Part shown: positions 53,390 to 62,403 of the stretch, one piece after another | Position numbering within the stretch: position 1 is the stretch's first letter | Layout of the letters: each line of letters starts with the position of its first letter | Assembly: GCF_018918185.1 (NCBI RefSeq) | Contig: NZ_JAHLPZ010000007.1 | Location: forward strand, 97,344-161,343 | Direction: 5' to 3' | DNA length: 64,000 bases | From: Eubacterium sp. MSJ-21 | GTDB lineage: Bacteria > Bacillota > Clostridia > Lachnospirales > Lachnospiraceae | The notes under the pieces: model-generated | Databases searched by the model: none | Seen by the model: the letters and a program-made list of their open reading frames with translations, nothing else | Told to the model about the DNA's origin: nothing | Made by a program: the position numbers and the translations under genes

Positions 53390-56300
53390 ATGAAAAAGTT
53401 AAGAAGGATTATGGCATGGCTTGTATGTATTTGCATGGTGTTTGCCGGCGGTAGTTACACCCCACGGGCAGCAGAACCGGATAGTACATATGAAATGCAG
53501 ACAGACACAGCGACCGGCAGTGATGCAGCTTCTGTAATGACGCAGGAGGCAGATGTGGAGACACCGGTGGAGGAGCAACAGGGGGTATTAAATTATATTT
53601 ATGTAGATAACCCGGCAATCCGGACCCCAGATACACAGAAAGTTCTCGTTGGACTTGGCGATGGTACGAATGCGATTGAATCTGCAGTACTATCTTATAC
53701 AAATACGACAACCGGTGCCGGCTGTCAGGCGGAAGCGGAATATTTGGACAATGAATCGGCATTGTTCTCCATGGAATTTGCTTCTGCGGATCAGGCGGGC
53801 GCATATACATTGACAGGGATAACCTATACCATTGGTGGGGTCAGCTACAATGTAAATCTTTCCGATGCAGGCGTGAATGCATGCTTTGGTGTTGATTGTG
53901 ATGTGACAACGAATCCGGATGGTGTCGTCAGTGATGCAGAGAACGATGCAGACATGGATGGCGTTGTGATTACGGATGCAGAAGGGAATGTAATCTCCAA
54001 TGATGATTTTGAAGAAGCTGCGGTTGCTGCTTCTGATGGAAGTGTGAAGAGAGATGCAAGTGGAAATATGGTTGTCGTTCTTGATCCGGGTCACGGAAGC
54101 GAGGGCGATACCGGAGCTGTATCGACATGGAATAATGTTACATATATTGAACGGGATATCAACCTGAAGATCGCACAGTATTGTAAAGCTGTGCTGGATC
54201 AGTACAAGGGCATTACTGTTTATATGACAAGAACTGATAATTCAGGCGGACTGAAAGTAGGTGCCGCTGATGGTGAGCAGTTTGGAACAATCGTGAAGTA
54301 TGCACAGAGTGTGAATGCGGATATTCTTGTAAGTATTCATAACAACTCGGCAGCAGCCAGCGCACACGGTGCCGAAGTTTATTATCCAAATAGCAGCTAT
54401 AATTCTTTCATCGGACAGATGGGACAGGGACTTAGTGAGACGGTTATGGCGAAGCTGAAGGCGTTAGGACTTGCAGAGCGTGGCGCCAAAATCCGTAATT
54501 CTGAGGATGGAAATACATACCCGGATGGATCCCTTGCAGATTATTATGGTGTTATCCGTCAGTCAAAACTGGCTGGATTCCCGGGAATTATTATCGAGCA
54601 TGCATTTCTGACGAATCAGTCGGATGCAACGAATTTCCTTGGATCTGATGAAGCATTACAGAAGCTGGGACAGGCAGATGCACAGGCGATTATTGATTAT
54701 TTTGGTATATCGAACGATGATGATCTGTATAAGGATGGCGATGCATCCATCCGTGTAGTACAGAACGGTGCAACCAGTACCTACATTATGGTTGCTTCAG
54801 GCGTACCGAACGCACCGGGATTGCTGTTCCGGGTGAAAAACGAAAGTACCGGCGAGATGAAAGAGTATGACGCATTACCGGGGGATGGCGATGGCTGTTG
54901 GTATGCATCCTTTGATGTAAATGAATTCTCTGCAGCCGGTAAGTTCACAATTACAGCATGTGCAAAGAGAAATATGATAGCCTGTTATCCGGTTGGCACG
55001 ACAACATTATCTGTAGAAGCGCCGAAGCCGGCAGAGCCTGTAAATCCATCCGTAAGCGCATTTGATGCAGACGGACAGAATACATTTATTCTGATTGCGG
55101 ATAATCTGGAGAATGCAGACCAGATCACAGGTGTAAAGTTTGGCGTATGGAATGAAGGACTTTCTGATCTGCACTGGTACGAAGCGTCCAAGGACAGCCT
55201 CGGTAGATGGCTGTCACTGATGGGCGTGGCAGATTACAAGAAGTCCGGAACCTATTACACAGATGCATATGCAACTTATAGCAATGGCGCACAGGCGAAG
55301 ATAGGCTCTGCGACTTTTGAGGTGGCAAATGCAAGCACGGAAGGTATCGTAGTTGAGAACGTAAATGCAAACAAGGGAAGCTTTGATATCGTGATCAGGG
55401 GTGTGAAGTCCCCATCCGGCGTTGCCGGCGTCCGGGTTCCGGTCTGGACAGCCGCAGATCTTTCCGATCTGCACTGGTATGACGCAGAAAAGCAGGAGGA
55501 TGGTTCGTATGTAGTACATGCAAATATTGAGAACCACAAATATAATTATGGTGTTTATGCGATGCAGAGTTATGTAACAGGAAGAAATGGTGTTGAGAAT
55601 GTTACATACAGCTATTGCTATAATCTGGCACAGCCGGAAGCAAAGGTAAGCAGCTTCAATGCAGATCCGGACAGGAATTTTATTCTGATTGCAGAGGATA
55701 TTCCGGGCGGCAGCCGGGTAACAGGCGTGAAGTTTGGTGTATGGAAAGACGGACTTTCTGATCTGCACTGGTATGAAGCGTCTAAGGACAGTCTTGGCAG
55801 ATGGCTGAGTGTTGTCGGGGTTGCGGACTATATGAAGTTTGGCACATATTATTCGGATGCTTATGCAACGACCAGTGATGGAAGGACGTATAAGATTGGA
55901 AGTACAATTTTTGATGTGACAACACCGACAGCCCAGATACAGGTACAGAATGTAAATGATGATGCGGGAACATATGATGTGCTGATTAAGAATATAGTCA
56001 GTCCATCAGGCGTGAATGCAGTTCGGGTGCCGGTATGGACGGCCAGCGATTTAAGCGATATTCACTGGTATACAGCACAGAAGCAGTCAGATAACACATA
56101 TAAGGTAACAGTAAATGTAGAGAATCATCAGGGACACTATGGTGTGTATGCGATTCAGGCATATATAGATGCCGGTAATGGCATGTCAGCAGGAGCAGCA
56201 AGCTTATGCTATCGGTTTATGCCAGAATCTGCATTGTATCAGATATCGGGAGCAACAGGAACATCTGTTGCCCAGATGACAGCATATTACAATGCACATG

Positions 56301-56761
56301 CGACTTATCCGGAATTCTATCAGAATTCAGATGCACCAACAATCAGCGATTTCTGTCAGCTTTATATAGAAGAATGTGCCGCAGAGGGAATCAAGGCAGA
56401 GGTTGCTTTCTGCCAGGCGATGAAGGAAACAGGGTTCCTCAAGTACGGTGGAGCTGTGAAGATTGAACAGTATAATTTTGCAGGAATCGGGGCAACCGAC
56501 AATGGTGGAACACCGGCGACCTTTGGCTCCGTACGCGAGGGTATCCGTGCACAGGTACAGCATCTGAAAGCATACGCAGATACCAGTGAACTTGCAAATA
56601 CCTGTGTCGATCCACGTTTCTCATTGGTAACCAGAGGCACAGCCAAGTACGTAGAGTGGCTGGGAATCAAAGAGAATCCAAACGGAAAAGGCTGGGCGAG
56701 CGATGCCGGATACGGATATTCTCTGAGACAGGATTACATTGATAAGCTTTTTGAACAGTAA
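53390..56761 (+). CDS. Bifunctional wall hydrolase: amidase, GBS Bsp-like repeats, glucosaminidase
   Basis: A protein of about 1123 residues. Signal peptide to about residue 27. Next is an N-terminal β-rich domain. An N-acetylmuramoyl-L-alanine amidase (Amidase_3) has VVLDPGHGSEG; zinc ligands His235, Glu254 and His317 (SIHNNSA) and catalytic Glu403 (IIIEHAFLTN) are present. Then one degenerate and four clear GBS Bsp-like repeats in the order A-B-A-B (A: VKFGVW-GLSDLHWYEASKDS; B: VRVPVWTA-LSD-HWY). The C-terminal glucosaminidase (PF01832-like) has AEVAFCQAMKETGFLKYGG with the catalytic Glu in KETGF. It probably cuts both peptide and glycan strands during division or turnover. ATG 53390 is preferred over 53372 on ribosome-site spacing (GAGG). 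It lacks the shared C-terminal domain. Confidence 0.9.
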   Translation: MKKLRRIMAWLVCICMVFAGGSYTPRAAEPDSTYEMQTDTATGSDAASVMTQEADVETPVEEQQGVLNYIYVDNPAIRTPDTQKVLVGLGDGTNAIESAVLSYTNTTTGAGCQAEAEYLDNESALFSMEFASADQAGAYTLTGITYTIGGVSYNVNLSDAGVNACFGVDCDVTTNPDGVVSDAENDADMDGVVITDAEGNVISNDDFEEAAVAASDGSVKRDASGNMVVVLDPGHGSEGDTGAVSTWNNVTYIERDINLKIAQYCKAVLDQYKGITVYMTRTDNSGGLKVGAADGEQFGTIVKYAQSVNADILVSIHNNSAAASAHGAEVYYPNSSYNSFIGQMGQGLSETVMAKLKALGLAERGAKIRNSEDGNTYPDGSLADYYGVIRQSKLAGFPGIIIEHAFLTNQSDATNFLGSDEALQKLGQADAQAIIDYFGISNDDDLYKDGDASIRVVQNGATSTYIMVASGVPNAPGLLFRVKNESTGEMKEYDALPGDGDGCWYASFDVNEFSAAGKFTITACAKRNMIACYPVGTTTLSVEAPKPAEPVNPSVSAFDADGQNTFILIADNLENADQITGVKFGVWNEGLSDLHWYEASKDSLGRWLSLMGVADYKKSGTYYTDAYATYSNGAQAKIGSATFEVANASTEGIVVENVNANKGSFDIVIRGVKSPSGVAGVRVPVWTAADLSDLHWYDAEKQEDGSYVVHANIENHKYNYGVYAMQSYVTGRNGVENVTYSYCYNLAQPEAKVSSFNADPDRNFILIAEDIPGGSRVTGVKFGVWKDGLSDLHWYEASKDSLGRWLSVVGVADYMKFGTYYSDAYATTSDGRTYKIGSTIFDVTTPTAQIQVQNVNDDAGTYDVLIKNIVSPSGVNAVRVPVWTASDLSDIHWYTAQKQSDNTYKVTVNVENHQGHYGVYAIQAYIDAGNGMSAGAASLCYRFMPESALYQISGATGTSVAQMTAYYNAHATYPEFYQNSDAPTISDFCQLYIEECAAEGIKAEVAFCQAMKETGFLKYGGAVKIEQYNFAGIGATDNGGTPATFGSVREGIRAQVQHLKAYADTSELANTCVDPRFSLVTRGTAKYVEWLGIKENPNGKGWASDAGYGYSLRQDYIDKLFEQ
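55045..56220 (+). repeat. Tandem duplication of a GBS Bsp-like repeat pair
   Basis: Two units of about 590 bases encode the same A-B repeat pair. Shared peptide blocks include LSDLHWYEASKDSLGRWLS in both A units and SPSGV followed by VRVPVWTA in both B units. Conserved nucleotide runs show the pair was duplicated as a block. Confidence 0.8.
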
Positions 56762-56810
56762 AAAATGAGGGTGTAAAAAGGGTGTAAATTACAAAAATAG
56801 GAGGGGTTAC

Positions 56811-58820
56811 ATGAAGAAAATCTTAGCGAAGATGCTGGCAGCTGTCATAGTGCTTACATCGGTTGCGGTATATTCCTATGACAGCCGGGCTGCGGCAGTG
56901 GAAAGCAATTATGCAAAGCTGTTACAGTATGCATTGTATTTTTACGATGCGAACATGTGTGGAAGTGGAGTGGCAGAGAAAAGCCTGCTGTCCTGGCGTG
57001 GAAACTGCCATACCTTTGACGTAACCACGTATACAAGAAGCGACGGAAGTGTGGCAAATGTCAATCTGGCGGGTGGCTTTCATGATGCCGGAGATCATGT
57101 GAAGTTCGGACTTCCGGAAGCCTATGCTGCATTCATTCTTGGGATGAGTTATGATACAAACAAGAACGCATATGCACAGGCGGGTCAGGCAGGACACCTG
57201 CAGACAATCACAACGTATTTTGCAGATTATTTTGTAAACGGTACCGTATTATCTTCGGATGGAAGCCGGGTAGAAGCGTTTGCCTGTCAGGTCGGCGATG
57301 GCGGTGGCGGCAACGATCATGGATACTGGGGTGCACCGGAGAATCAGACAAACACGAACCGTAAGATCTATTTTACAAGTGCGAATGCACCGGCAACGGA
57401 TATTGTATCTTTAAGTGCAGCGGCACTTGCGATGCAGTACAGAAATTTCGGTGGAGATCAGTATCTGGATACGGCCAAGAAGCTTTTTGCATACGCACAA
57501 AGCAACAACAAGGCAGTTGGAACGACGGCAAACGGATTTTATAATTCTTCTGCATGGCAGGATGATTATTGCCTTGCCGCTATTTTGCTGTATCAGATTA
57601 CCGGAGATACGCAGTATCAGACCGAGTACTATAAGTATGCATCGGATGGAAATGCACAGAAGCCATACTGGCCGCTTGGCTGGGATAATGTAGGACCGGC
57701 GGTTGCTTATTATAGCGGAAATACAAATGCGTTATCGACATTGATGGGCATTTCCAGTGGAAATACAAGCAGTGACGGATACCGCTGCATTGACAGCTGG
57801 GGATCTGCGCGTTACAACACATCCATGCAGTATACCGGATTATTGTATGACATGGCAACTGGAACTACGACATATCAGAGCTGGGCAGAGACACAGATGC
57901 AGTATCTGCTTGGAAACAATAACCGGAATCAGTGTTATGTGGTCGGATATAATGAATACAGTGCGAAATATCCGCATCATAGAGCTGCATCCGGGTATAC
58001 CGGTGGCCCGCAGGGGACAACGACGCAGGCACATGTACTTTTAGGTGCATTGGTCGGCGGTCCGAAGCTAGATGGCGGGTATAGTGATACCGCAGATGAT
58101 TATCAGTGCAATGAGGTGGCAATTGATTATAATGCAACACTCGTAGCAGCGGCTGCTGCATTATATGAAAAGCATATCGGTGAGAGTGGACAGGCGGTTG
58201 ATACGAATTATTATTCTGATGCGGCAGCCACATCGACACTGACATCGAACGGAATTTATGTTTCCGAGGTATCCAGCAGCCGGATCACGGCAGGCCTTGT
58301 AACGGTTTATAATGATAAGGCAAATGTCGAATACCGCTGGGTTGCATGCAAGGAGGCAGATCAGCAGTGGTCTGAGATATCCGGCTGGAAGCAGGGAAAC
58401 GAATGGGTAAGCTTTACACCGGAGACATCAGGAAGCTATATCATGGTATGCTATGCAAGAGTTATCGGGGACGATTCTACGATGATACAGGCAAGTGTAG
58501 GCGTGAATTACCACAAGGCAATCAAGGGCAAATGCCAGATGCCGTATACCGGTGAAGGTGGCGGATATCTGATTGGTGTAGAGTCCTTCGACAATCCAAA
58601 CCAGTCTTACCGGTATGAGCTTCTGGTGCTTGACTGTACCCTGCTTGCACAGGGCAAGGATGCATGGATCTGGACAACCGGACAATGTACGGTTCCGGAG
58701 ACATCCTTCTGGGCAGTATGGCAGCCACAGTATGGTTATTACTGGACGTTATTCCGTGTATATGATGCAGAGGGGAATCTGATCGACGAGGAATGTTTCC
58801 CGTTTGAGAATATATGTTAG
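56811..58820 (+). CDS. Secreted glycoside hydrolase family 9 endoglucanase with shared C-terminal domain
   Basis: A 669-residue exported enzyme. Signal peptide (MLAAVIVLTSVAVYSYDSRA) to about residue 28. The GH9 (α/α)6 barrel (about 32-460) has GGFHDAGDHVKFGLPEAY with catalytic-base Asp92 and Asp95, the conserved HHRAASGYTGGPQGTTTQAH, and DTADDYQCNEVAIDYNAT with the acid Glu435. GH9 enzymes hydrolyse cellulose or related β-1,4-glucans. The last roughly 190 residues are the shared domain ([34 protein letters not shown]), in the place where a cellulose-binding module or dockerin would normally sit. AGGAGGGG precedes the ATG. It could feed on plant β-glucan or remodel a self-made glucan. Confidence 0.93.
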   Translation: MKKILAKMLAAVIVLTSVAVYSYDSRAAAVESNYAKLLQYALYFYDANMCGSGVAEKSLLSWRGNCHTFDVTTYTRSDGSVANVNLAGGFHDAGDHVKFGLPEAYAAFILGMSYDTNKNAYAQAGQAGHLQTITTYFADYFVNGTVLSSDGSRVEAFACQVGDGGGGNDHGYWGAPENQTNTNRKIYFTSANAPATDIVSLSAAALAMQYRNFGGDQYLDTAKKLFAYAQSNNKAVGTTANGFYNSSAWQDDYCLAAILLYQITGDTQYQTEYYKYASDGNAQKPYWPLGWDNVGPAVAYYSGNTNALSTLMGISSGNTSSDGYRCIDSWGSARYNTSMQYTGLLYDMATGTTTYQSWAETQMQYLLGNNNRNQCYVVGYNEYSAKYPHHRAASGYTGGPQGTTTQAHVLLGALVGGPKLDGGYSDTADDYQCNEVAIDYNATLVAAAAALYEKHIGESGQAVDTNYYSDAAATSTLTSNGIYVSEVSSSRITAGLVTVYNDKANVEYRWVACKEADQQWSEISGWKQGNEWVSFTPETSGSYIMVCYARVIGDDSTMIQASVGVNYHKAIKGKCQMPYTGEGGGYLIGVESFDNPNQSYRYELLVLDCTLLAQGKDAWIWTTGQCTVPETSFWAVWQPQYGYYWTLFRVYDAEGNLIDEECFPFENIC

Positions 58821-58835
58821 GAGACCTTGGATAGA

Positions 58836-59846
58836 ATGAAAAAGGAACGATTATTCTGGCTGGATTTTATACGTGCATTTGCGACATTTATGATCGTGCT
58901 GACGCATTTTAATGCGATCTATGTCTACAATGTGTATCCGCCAACACCCGAGAAGGCAGTTATTACGATGAACATCGCGAATATTTATATTGGAGGGTTT
59001 GGCGTGTCGCTGTTCCTGATTGTATCAGGTGCGTCGCTGATGTATGTATATGAAGAAAAATGCGATGTACTGAAATTCTACAAAAAACGGTTTTTGAACA
59101 TTTATCCGATGTTCTGGATGGCATATATCGCCGTTTTCCTGTATAATTTCTATAAATATGGATCTATACCACAGGGTGTGCCTTACAGAAATATTATCTT
59201 CTCCATTCTGGGGATTGATACATGGCTGGTGAATTTCTCTGTGCCGACGTTCGGGCTGGTTGCGGAATGGTTTTTGGGATTGATCATCATCATATATCTG
59301 GTGTTCCCGCTGCTTCGCGTGCTGGTCAACAAGCATCCGCGGATATTGGCGGTAGTCGCAATCTTGATGTATGTCATATCGGTAAGTACAATCAACCAGA
59401 GTGTGACACTGTTTGCCAGACTTCCGGAATTCCTGTTCGGTATGTATTTTATCAAATACATCAGGAAGGTGAACTGGAAATGGGTGATTCCGTGTGCACT
59501 GGTGCTTGTGCTGAACACGATTCTGAAACCAACCTGCAACAACATGTTCCAAGTGACATATGTAGGCATCTGCTCCTTTATCATTCTGGTGTGGATATCC
59601 TATTTTATCAAGGCAAACTGGGTGAAGAGTGTCAGCCGGAAGATCAGTAAATATTCGTATGCATGCTTTATCATTCACCACACGGTGATATACAAGATCA
59701 TCGAGCATGTGAATCTGAGCACAATCACGCTGCCACTCAGCTGGCTGCTGTTTGGCTATGTGTGCATTATGGTCGCGGTTGCAACGTATATTCTGTATCA
59801 TGTGCACGACAAGATCATGGCAACACTGAAGGAACCATACAATTAA
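58836..59846 (+). CDS. Acyltransferase family 3 membrane protein (second)
   Basis: A 336-residue membrane protein with about ten hydrophobic segments and the family start FWLDFIRAFATFMIVLTHFN (Arg and His as in O-acyltransferases). It follows the GH9 gene by 15 bases and precedes the CAP gene by 22. Shares only fold-level features with the acyltransferase at 40009. I chose ATG 58836 over TTG 58827, which is too close to AGGAG. Probable O-acetylation of a wall or capsule sugar. Confidence 0.87.
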   Translation: MKKERLFWLDFIRAFATFMIVLTHFNAIYVYNVYPPTPEKAVITMNIANIYIGGFGVSLFLIVSGASLMYVYEEKCDVLKFYKKRFLNIYPMFWMAYIAVFLYNFYKYGSIPQGVPYRNIIFSILGIDTWLVNFSVPTFGLVAEWFLGLIIIIYLVFPLLRVLVNKHPRILAVVAILMYVISVSTINQSVTLFARLPEFLFGMYFIKYIRKVNWKWVIPCALVLVLNTILKPTCNNMFQVTYVGICSFIILVWISYFIKANWVKSVSRKISKYSYACFIIHHTVIYKIIEHVNLSTITLPLSWLLFGYVCIMVAVATYILYHVHDKIMATLKEPYN

Positions 59847-59868
59847 TTTACAAAAGGGAGGGCGAACT

Positions 59869-61122
59869 ATGAGAAGATTGAGAAAGAAAATTGCAGCACT
59901 CGCACTGGGGGCGTTTATGGGATTTGGACTGATGTCTCCACAGGTACAGACAGTGAAGGCAGCAGAGACACAGAGCAGTGGCTGGAATGTGTCGGTTGTT
60001 TCCGAAGATGAGCTGGGGGATGCCGACGGTGTTGCACAGGACTCTGTGGAGGTGTCGGCAGCTGCAGGTTGTACGACAGTCAGTGGAACAAAGTATTACA
60101 GCAAGGCATATGAGGTGTTGACCAAGGTCAACGAACAGCGGGCGAGTAACGGGGAACCGGCACTTGCAATGGATGCTTCTCTTATGGAAGCAGCGATGCT
60201 TCGTGCAGCAGAGATTACGATAAAATTCGACCATACCAGACCAAATGGTGAGAAATGCTTTACGGTGTCCGGTCTTGCCTATGGTGAAAATATTGCGCAT
60301 GGATACTCATCTTCAGAGGATGTTATGACTGCCTGGATGAATTCCGATGGACATAGACGGAATATCCTGGACAGTGATTATACATCCATTGGTGTTGGAT
60401 GTTTTTATAAAGATAACACGTATTACTGGGTGCAGTTGTTTGGTATCAACACACCAGAGACATTTGAGCAGCCGGTGGACTATATGGAATCCTACGATGT
60501 TGTGACAAATGCGGGTGAGTATGCGCAGGGATACACATTGGAATCGAAAGGAATCGTAGAATGGTCTGCAGATCCGAGATATGGATTTGTCATAAGCATG
60601 GAGACGAATGCGCCGGAAAATGCAGATATCGAGTATAGCTGGTATGCAAGCGATGATAACGGTGCCAGCTGGTGGACGCTTTCAGACTGGGATAAAGAGG
60701 CTTATGCGATCAAGGCGTGTCCGAATTATTTTGGTGATTATCTGATTGCCGGCAAAGCGAGAAAGGCCGGGGATGATTCGACGATCGTCATGGCAACCTA
60801 TACATATGGATATCATCCGGCCATCAAGGGAATCTGCCAGATGCCGTATACCGGTGCCGGTGGAGGATACCTGATCGGTATCGAGAGCTACGAGAATCCG
60901 AACCATGCATATACCTATGAGATGCTGATTCTGGACTGTACGCTGTACGCGCAGGGACTTCCGGCATGGACCTATACAACCGGCAGATGCGGCGCACCGG
61001 ATACATGTCTGTGGACAGTCTGGCAGCCACAGTATGGATACTATTGGACGCTGTTCCGCATCTATGATGAAAATGGCAATCTGATCGATGAACAGTGCTA
61101 TGGATTCGAGAATATCTGTTAA
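59869..61122 (+). CDS. Secreted CAP-domain protein with shared C-terminal domain
   Basis: A 417-residue exported protein. Signal peptide to about residue 34 (ALGAFMGFGLMSPQVQTVKA). The CAP/SCP domain (about 75-205) has LTKVNEQRASNGEPALAMD, KFDHTRPNGEKCF, GENIAHGYSSSEDVMTAWMN and SDGHRRNIL, so both family His and Glu residues are present. The C-terminal roughly 195 residues are the shared domain, here the most divergent copy (IKGICQMPYTGAGGGYLIG, LDCTLYAQGLPAW). CAP proteins of the YkwD type are secreted and of unclear function. AAAGGGAGGG precedes the ATG. Confidence 0.9.
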   Translation: MRRLRKKIAALALGAFMGFGLMSPQVQTVKAAETQSSGWNVSVVSEDELGDADGVAQDSVEVSAAAGCTTVSGTKYYSKAYEVLTKVNEQRASNGEPALAMDASLMEAAMLRAAEITIKFDHTRPNGEKCFTVSGLAYGENIAHGYSSSEDVMTAWMNSDGHRRNILDSDYTSIGVGCFYKDNTYYWVQLFGINTPETFEQPVDYMESYDVVTNAGEYAQGYTLESKGIVEWSADPRYGFVISMETNAPENADIEYSWYASDDNGASWWTLSDWDKEAYAIKACPNYFGDYLIAGKARKAGDDSTIVMATYTYGYHPAIKGICQMPYTGAGGGYLIGIESYENPNHAYTYEMLILDCTLYAQGLPAWTYTTGRCGAPDTCLWTVWQPQYGYYWTLFRIYDENGNLIDEQCYGFENIC

Positions 61123-61145
61123 TCAGTAAAAGGAGGAACTAACAT

Positions 61146-62309
61146 ATGAAAAGAAGAACAAAACTTTCAGTTTATATGGCTGCTCTGGCAATTGCAGCCA
61201 CGGTGACAGTGGGGGCTGCGACAAAAACGGCGCATGCAGAGGAAGATATCAATATTATCCGTATCGGAACCGATGCGGACACATCAGAGAATCTGGAGAC
61301 GGTTGCAAAGCATCCGTCATCCGGAACCACGGCTGCCGTGCCGGCATCCGGAACCACGGCTGCCGTGCCGTCATCCGGAATAGAGATGGATGAAGAAACA
61401 GTCGGGGCATTCCAGGCGGAATATTACAATCTGACCACAAGTGGTGGAAGCTGGGATGGTACATATTACACCCTGAATGGAGCGACAGTTACGAATGCAT
61501 TCTTCTGCGATGGCACGTATACCTACTACCTGCAGGCAGACGGAACGCCGATGAAGGACAGACTAACCTATCATCCGGATGGTGAGCATATCATATATTT
61601 TGATGAAGATGGACATGAGGTGTTTGATGACTTTGCCCATATCTCCGAGACGATCTCCGGCGAGGAGACAAATGATATCTGTTATTTTAATACATACGGA
61701 TATATGTATGTGGATGTACTGACATGGGATCCGTCCGGTCAGGAAATCATCTATATTACACCATATGGTGTGGTACAGGTAGAAGGCTGGTTCCAGTATT
61801 CCGGTACACTGAAGTGGGCAGATGGAACACCTGCAACCGAATATTGGAACAACTATGGCGGCTGTGCCGGTGGATATGTGATCCGCGATGCATGGGGCTT
61901 TGACTGGGAGGATCGTCTGACGTATCTGCAGGGAAATGGTGTCTGTAAGTATCCGGAGATGACAGCCGATGGCGTAGCAAGCATGATTGCGGCATCCATC
62001 GGTCCTGGTACAGATCTCGAACGCGTAAGCTATGCAGCCGGAATTGTCGCATTTATCTGTCAGAACGATACCTATACGACAGAAGGAAGCTATTACAACA
62101 AGCCGGAGGGTGTATTTATACAGCGGCAGTATTCCTGTGCAGGCTCGACCAGAGCACTGGGATTGGTCTTAAACTACATGGGATATTCGTGGACGCATAT
62201 CAACGAGAATCAATGGACACATCAGTGGTGTGAACTCACGATGGACGGACAGAAGGGCTATGCGGATGGCATGGGTGGTTTTGCCGGATATGGGGCATAT
62301 CCATATTAA
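61146..62309 (+). CDS. Secreted protein: wall-binding-like repeats plus transglutaminase-like domain
   Basis: A 387-residue exported protein. Signal peptide (MAALAIAATVTVGAATKTA). A low-complexity linker contains a 9-residue tandem repeat. Aromatic/Gly repeats (FFCDGTYTYYLQADGTPMKD, LTYHPDGEHIIYFDEDGHEV, CYFNTYGYMYVDVLTW) resemble glucan/choline-binding repeats. The C-terminal part looks transglutaminase-like, with candidate Cys331 (YSCAGSTRALGLVLNYMGY), His359 (WTHQWCEL) and Asp374 (YADGMGG). The repeat half is nearly the same as that of the next gene; the C-terminal halves are unrelated. GGAGGAAC precedes the ATG. Confidence 0.78.
   Translation: MKRRTKLSVYMAALAIAATVTVGAATKTAHAEEDINIIRIGTDADTSENLETVAKHPSSGTTAAVPASGTTAAVPSSGIEMDEETVGAFQAEYYNLTTSGGSWDGTYYTLNGATVTNAFFCDGTYTYYLQADGTPMKDRLTYHPDGEHIIYFDEDGHEVFDDFAHISETISGEETNDICYFNTYGYMYVDVLTWDPSGQEIIYITPYGVVQVEGWFQYSGTLKWADGTPATEYWNNYGGCAGGYVIRDAWGFDWEDRLTYLQGNGVCKYPEMTADGVASMIAASIGPGTDLERVSYAAGIVAFICQNDTYTTEGSYYNKPEGVFIQRQYSCAGSTRALGLVLNYMGYSWTHINENQWTHQWCELTMDGQKGYADGMGGFAGYGAYPY
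61318..61379 (+). repeat. 27-base tandem repeat in the linker of the 61146 gene
   Basis: Two full copies and a partial third of a 27-base unit (beginning ATCCGGAACCACGGCTGCC) encode SGTTAAVPA/S. It is in frame, so copy-number change would not disrupt the gene. Confidence 0.8.
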
Positions 62310-62335
62310 ATCAAAAGCAAAAAATGACATCTAAG

Positions 62336-62364
62336 TTGAAAAAATATAAAGTTAAGCGTATACT
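62336..62364 (+). promoter_or_regulatory. Strong vegetative promoter of the 62404 gene
   Basis: TTGAAA (62336-62341), a 17-base spacer and TATACT (62359-62364) lie 40 bases before the start. It lets this gene be expressed apart from its twin upstream. Confidence 0.78.
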
Positions 62365-62403
62365 AACCATGTCTTACAAATAAAATAAAGGGAGGATTTA
62401 AGC

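Noticed and set aside
59025..59807. Long reverse-strand frame inside the acyltransferase gene
   Set aside because: Its His/Gln/Arg-rich product is the mirror of membrane codons and it has no start signals. The forward gene has clear family motifs.
42815..61119. Shared C-terminal domain as a sortase, SLH or dockerin signal
   Set aside because: No LPxTG plus membrane tail, no SLH motifs and no paired calcium-binding dockerin repeats were found in any of the four copies.
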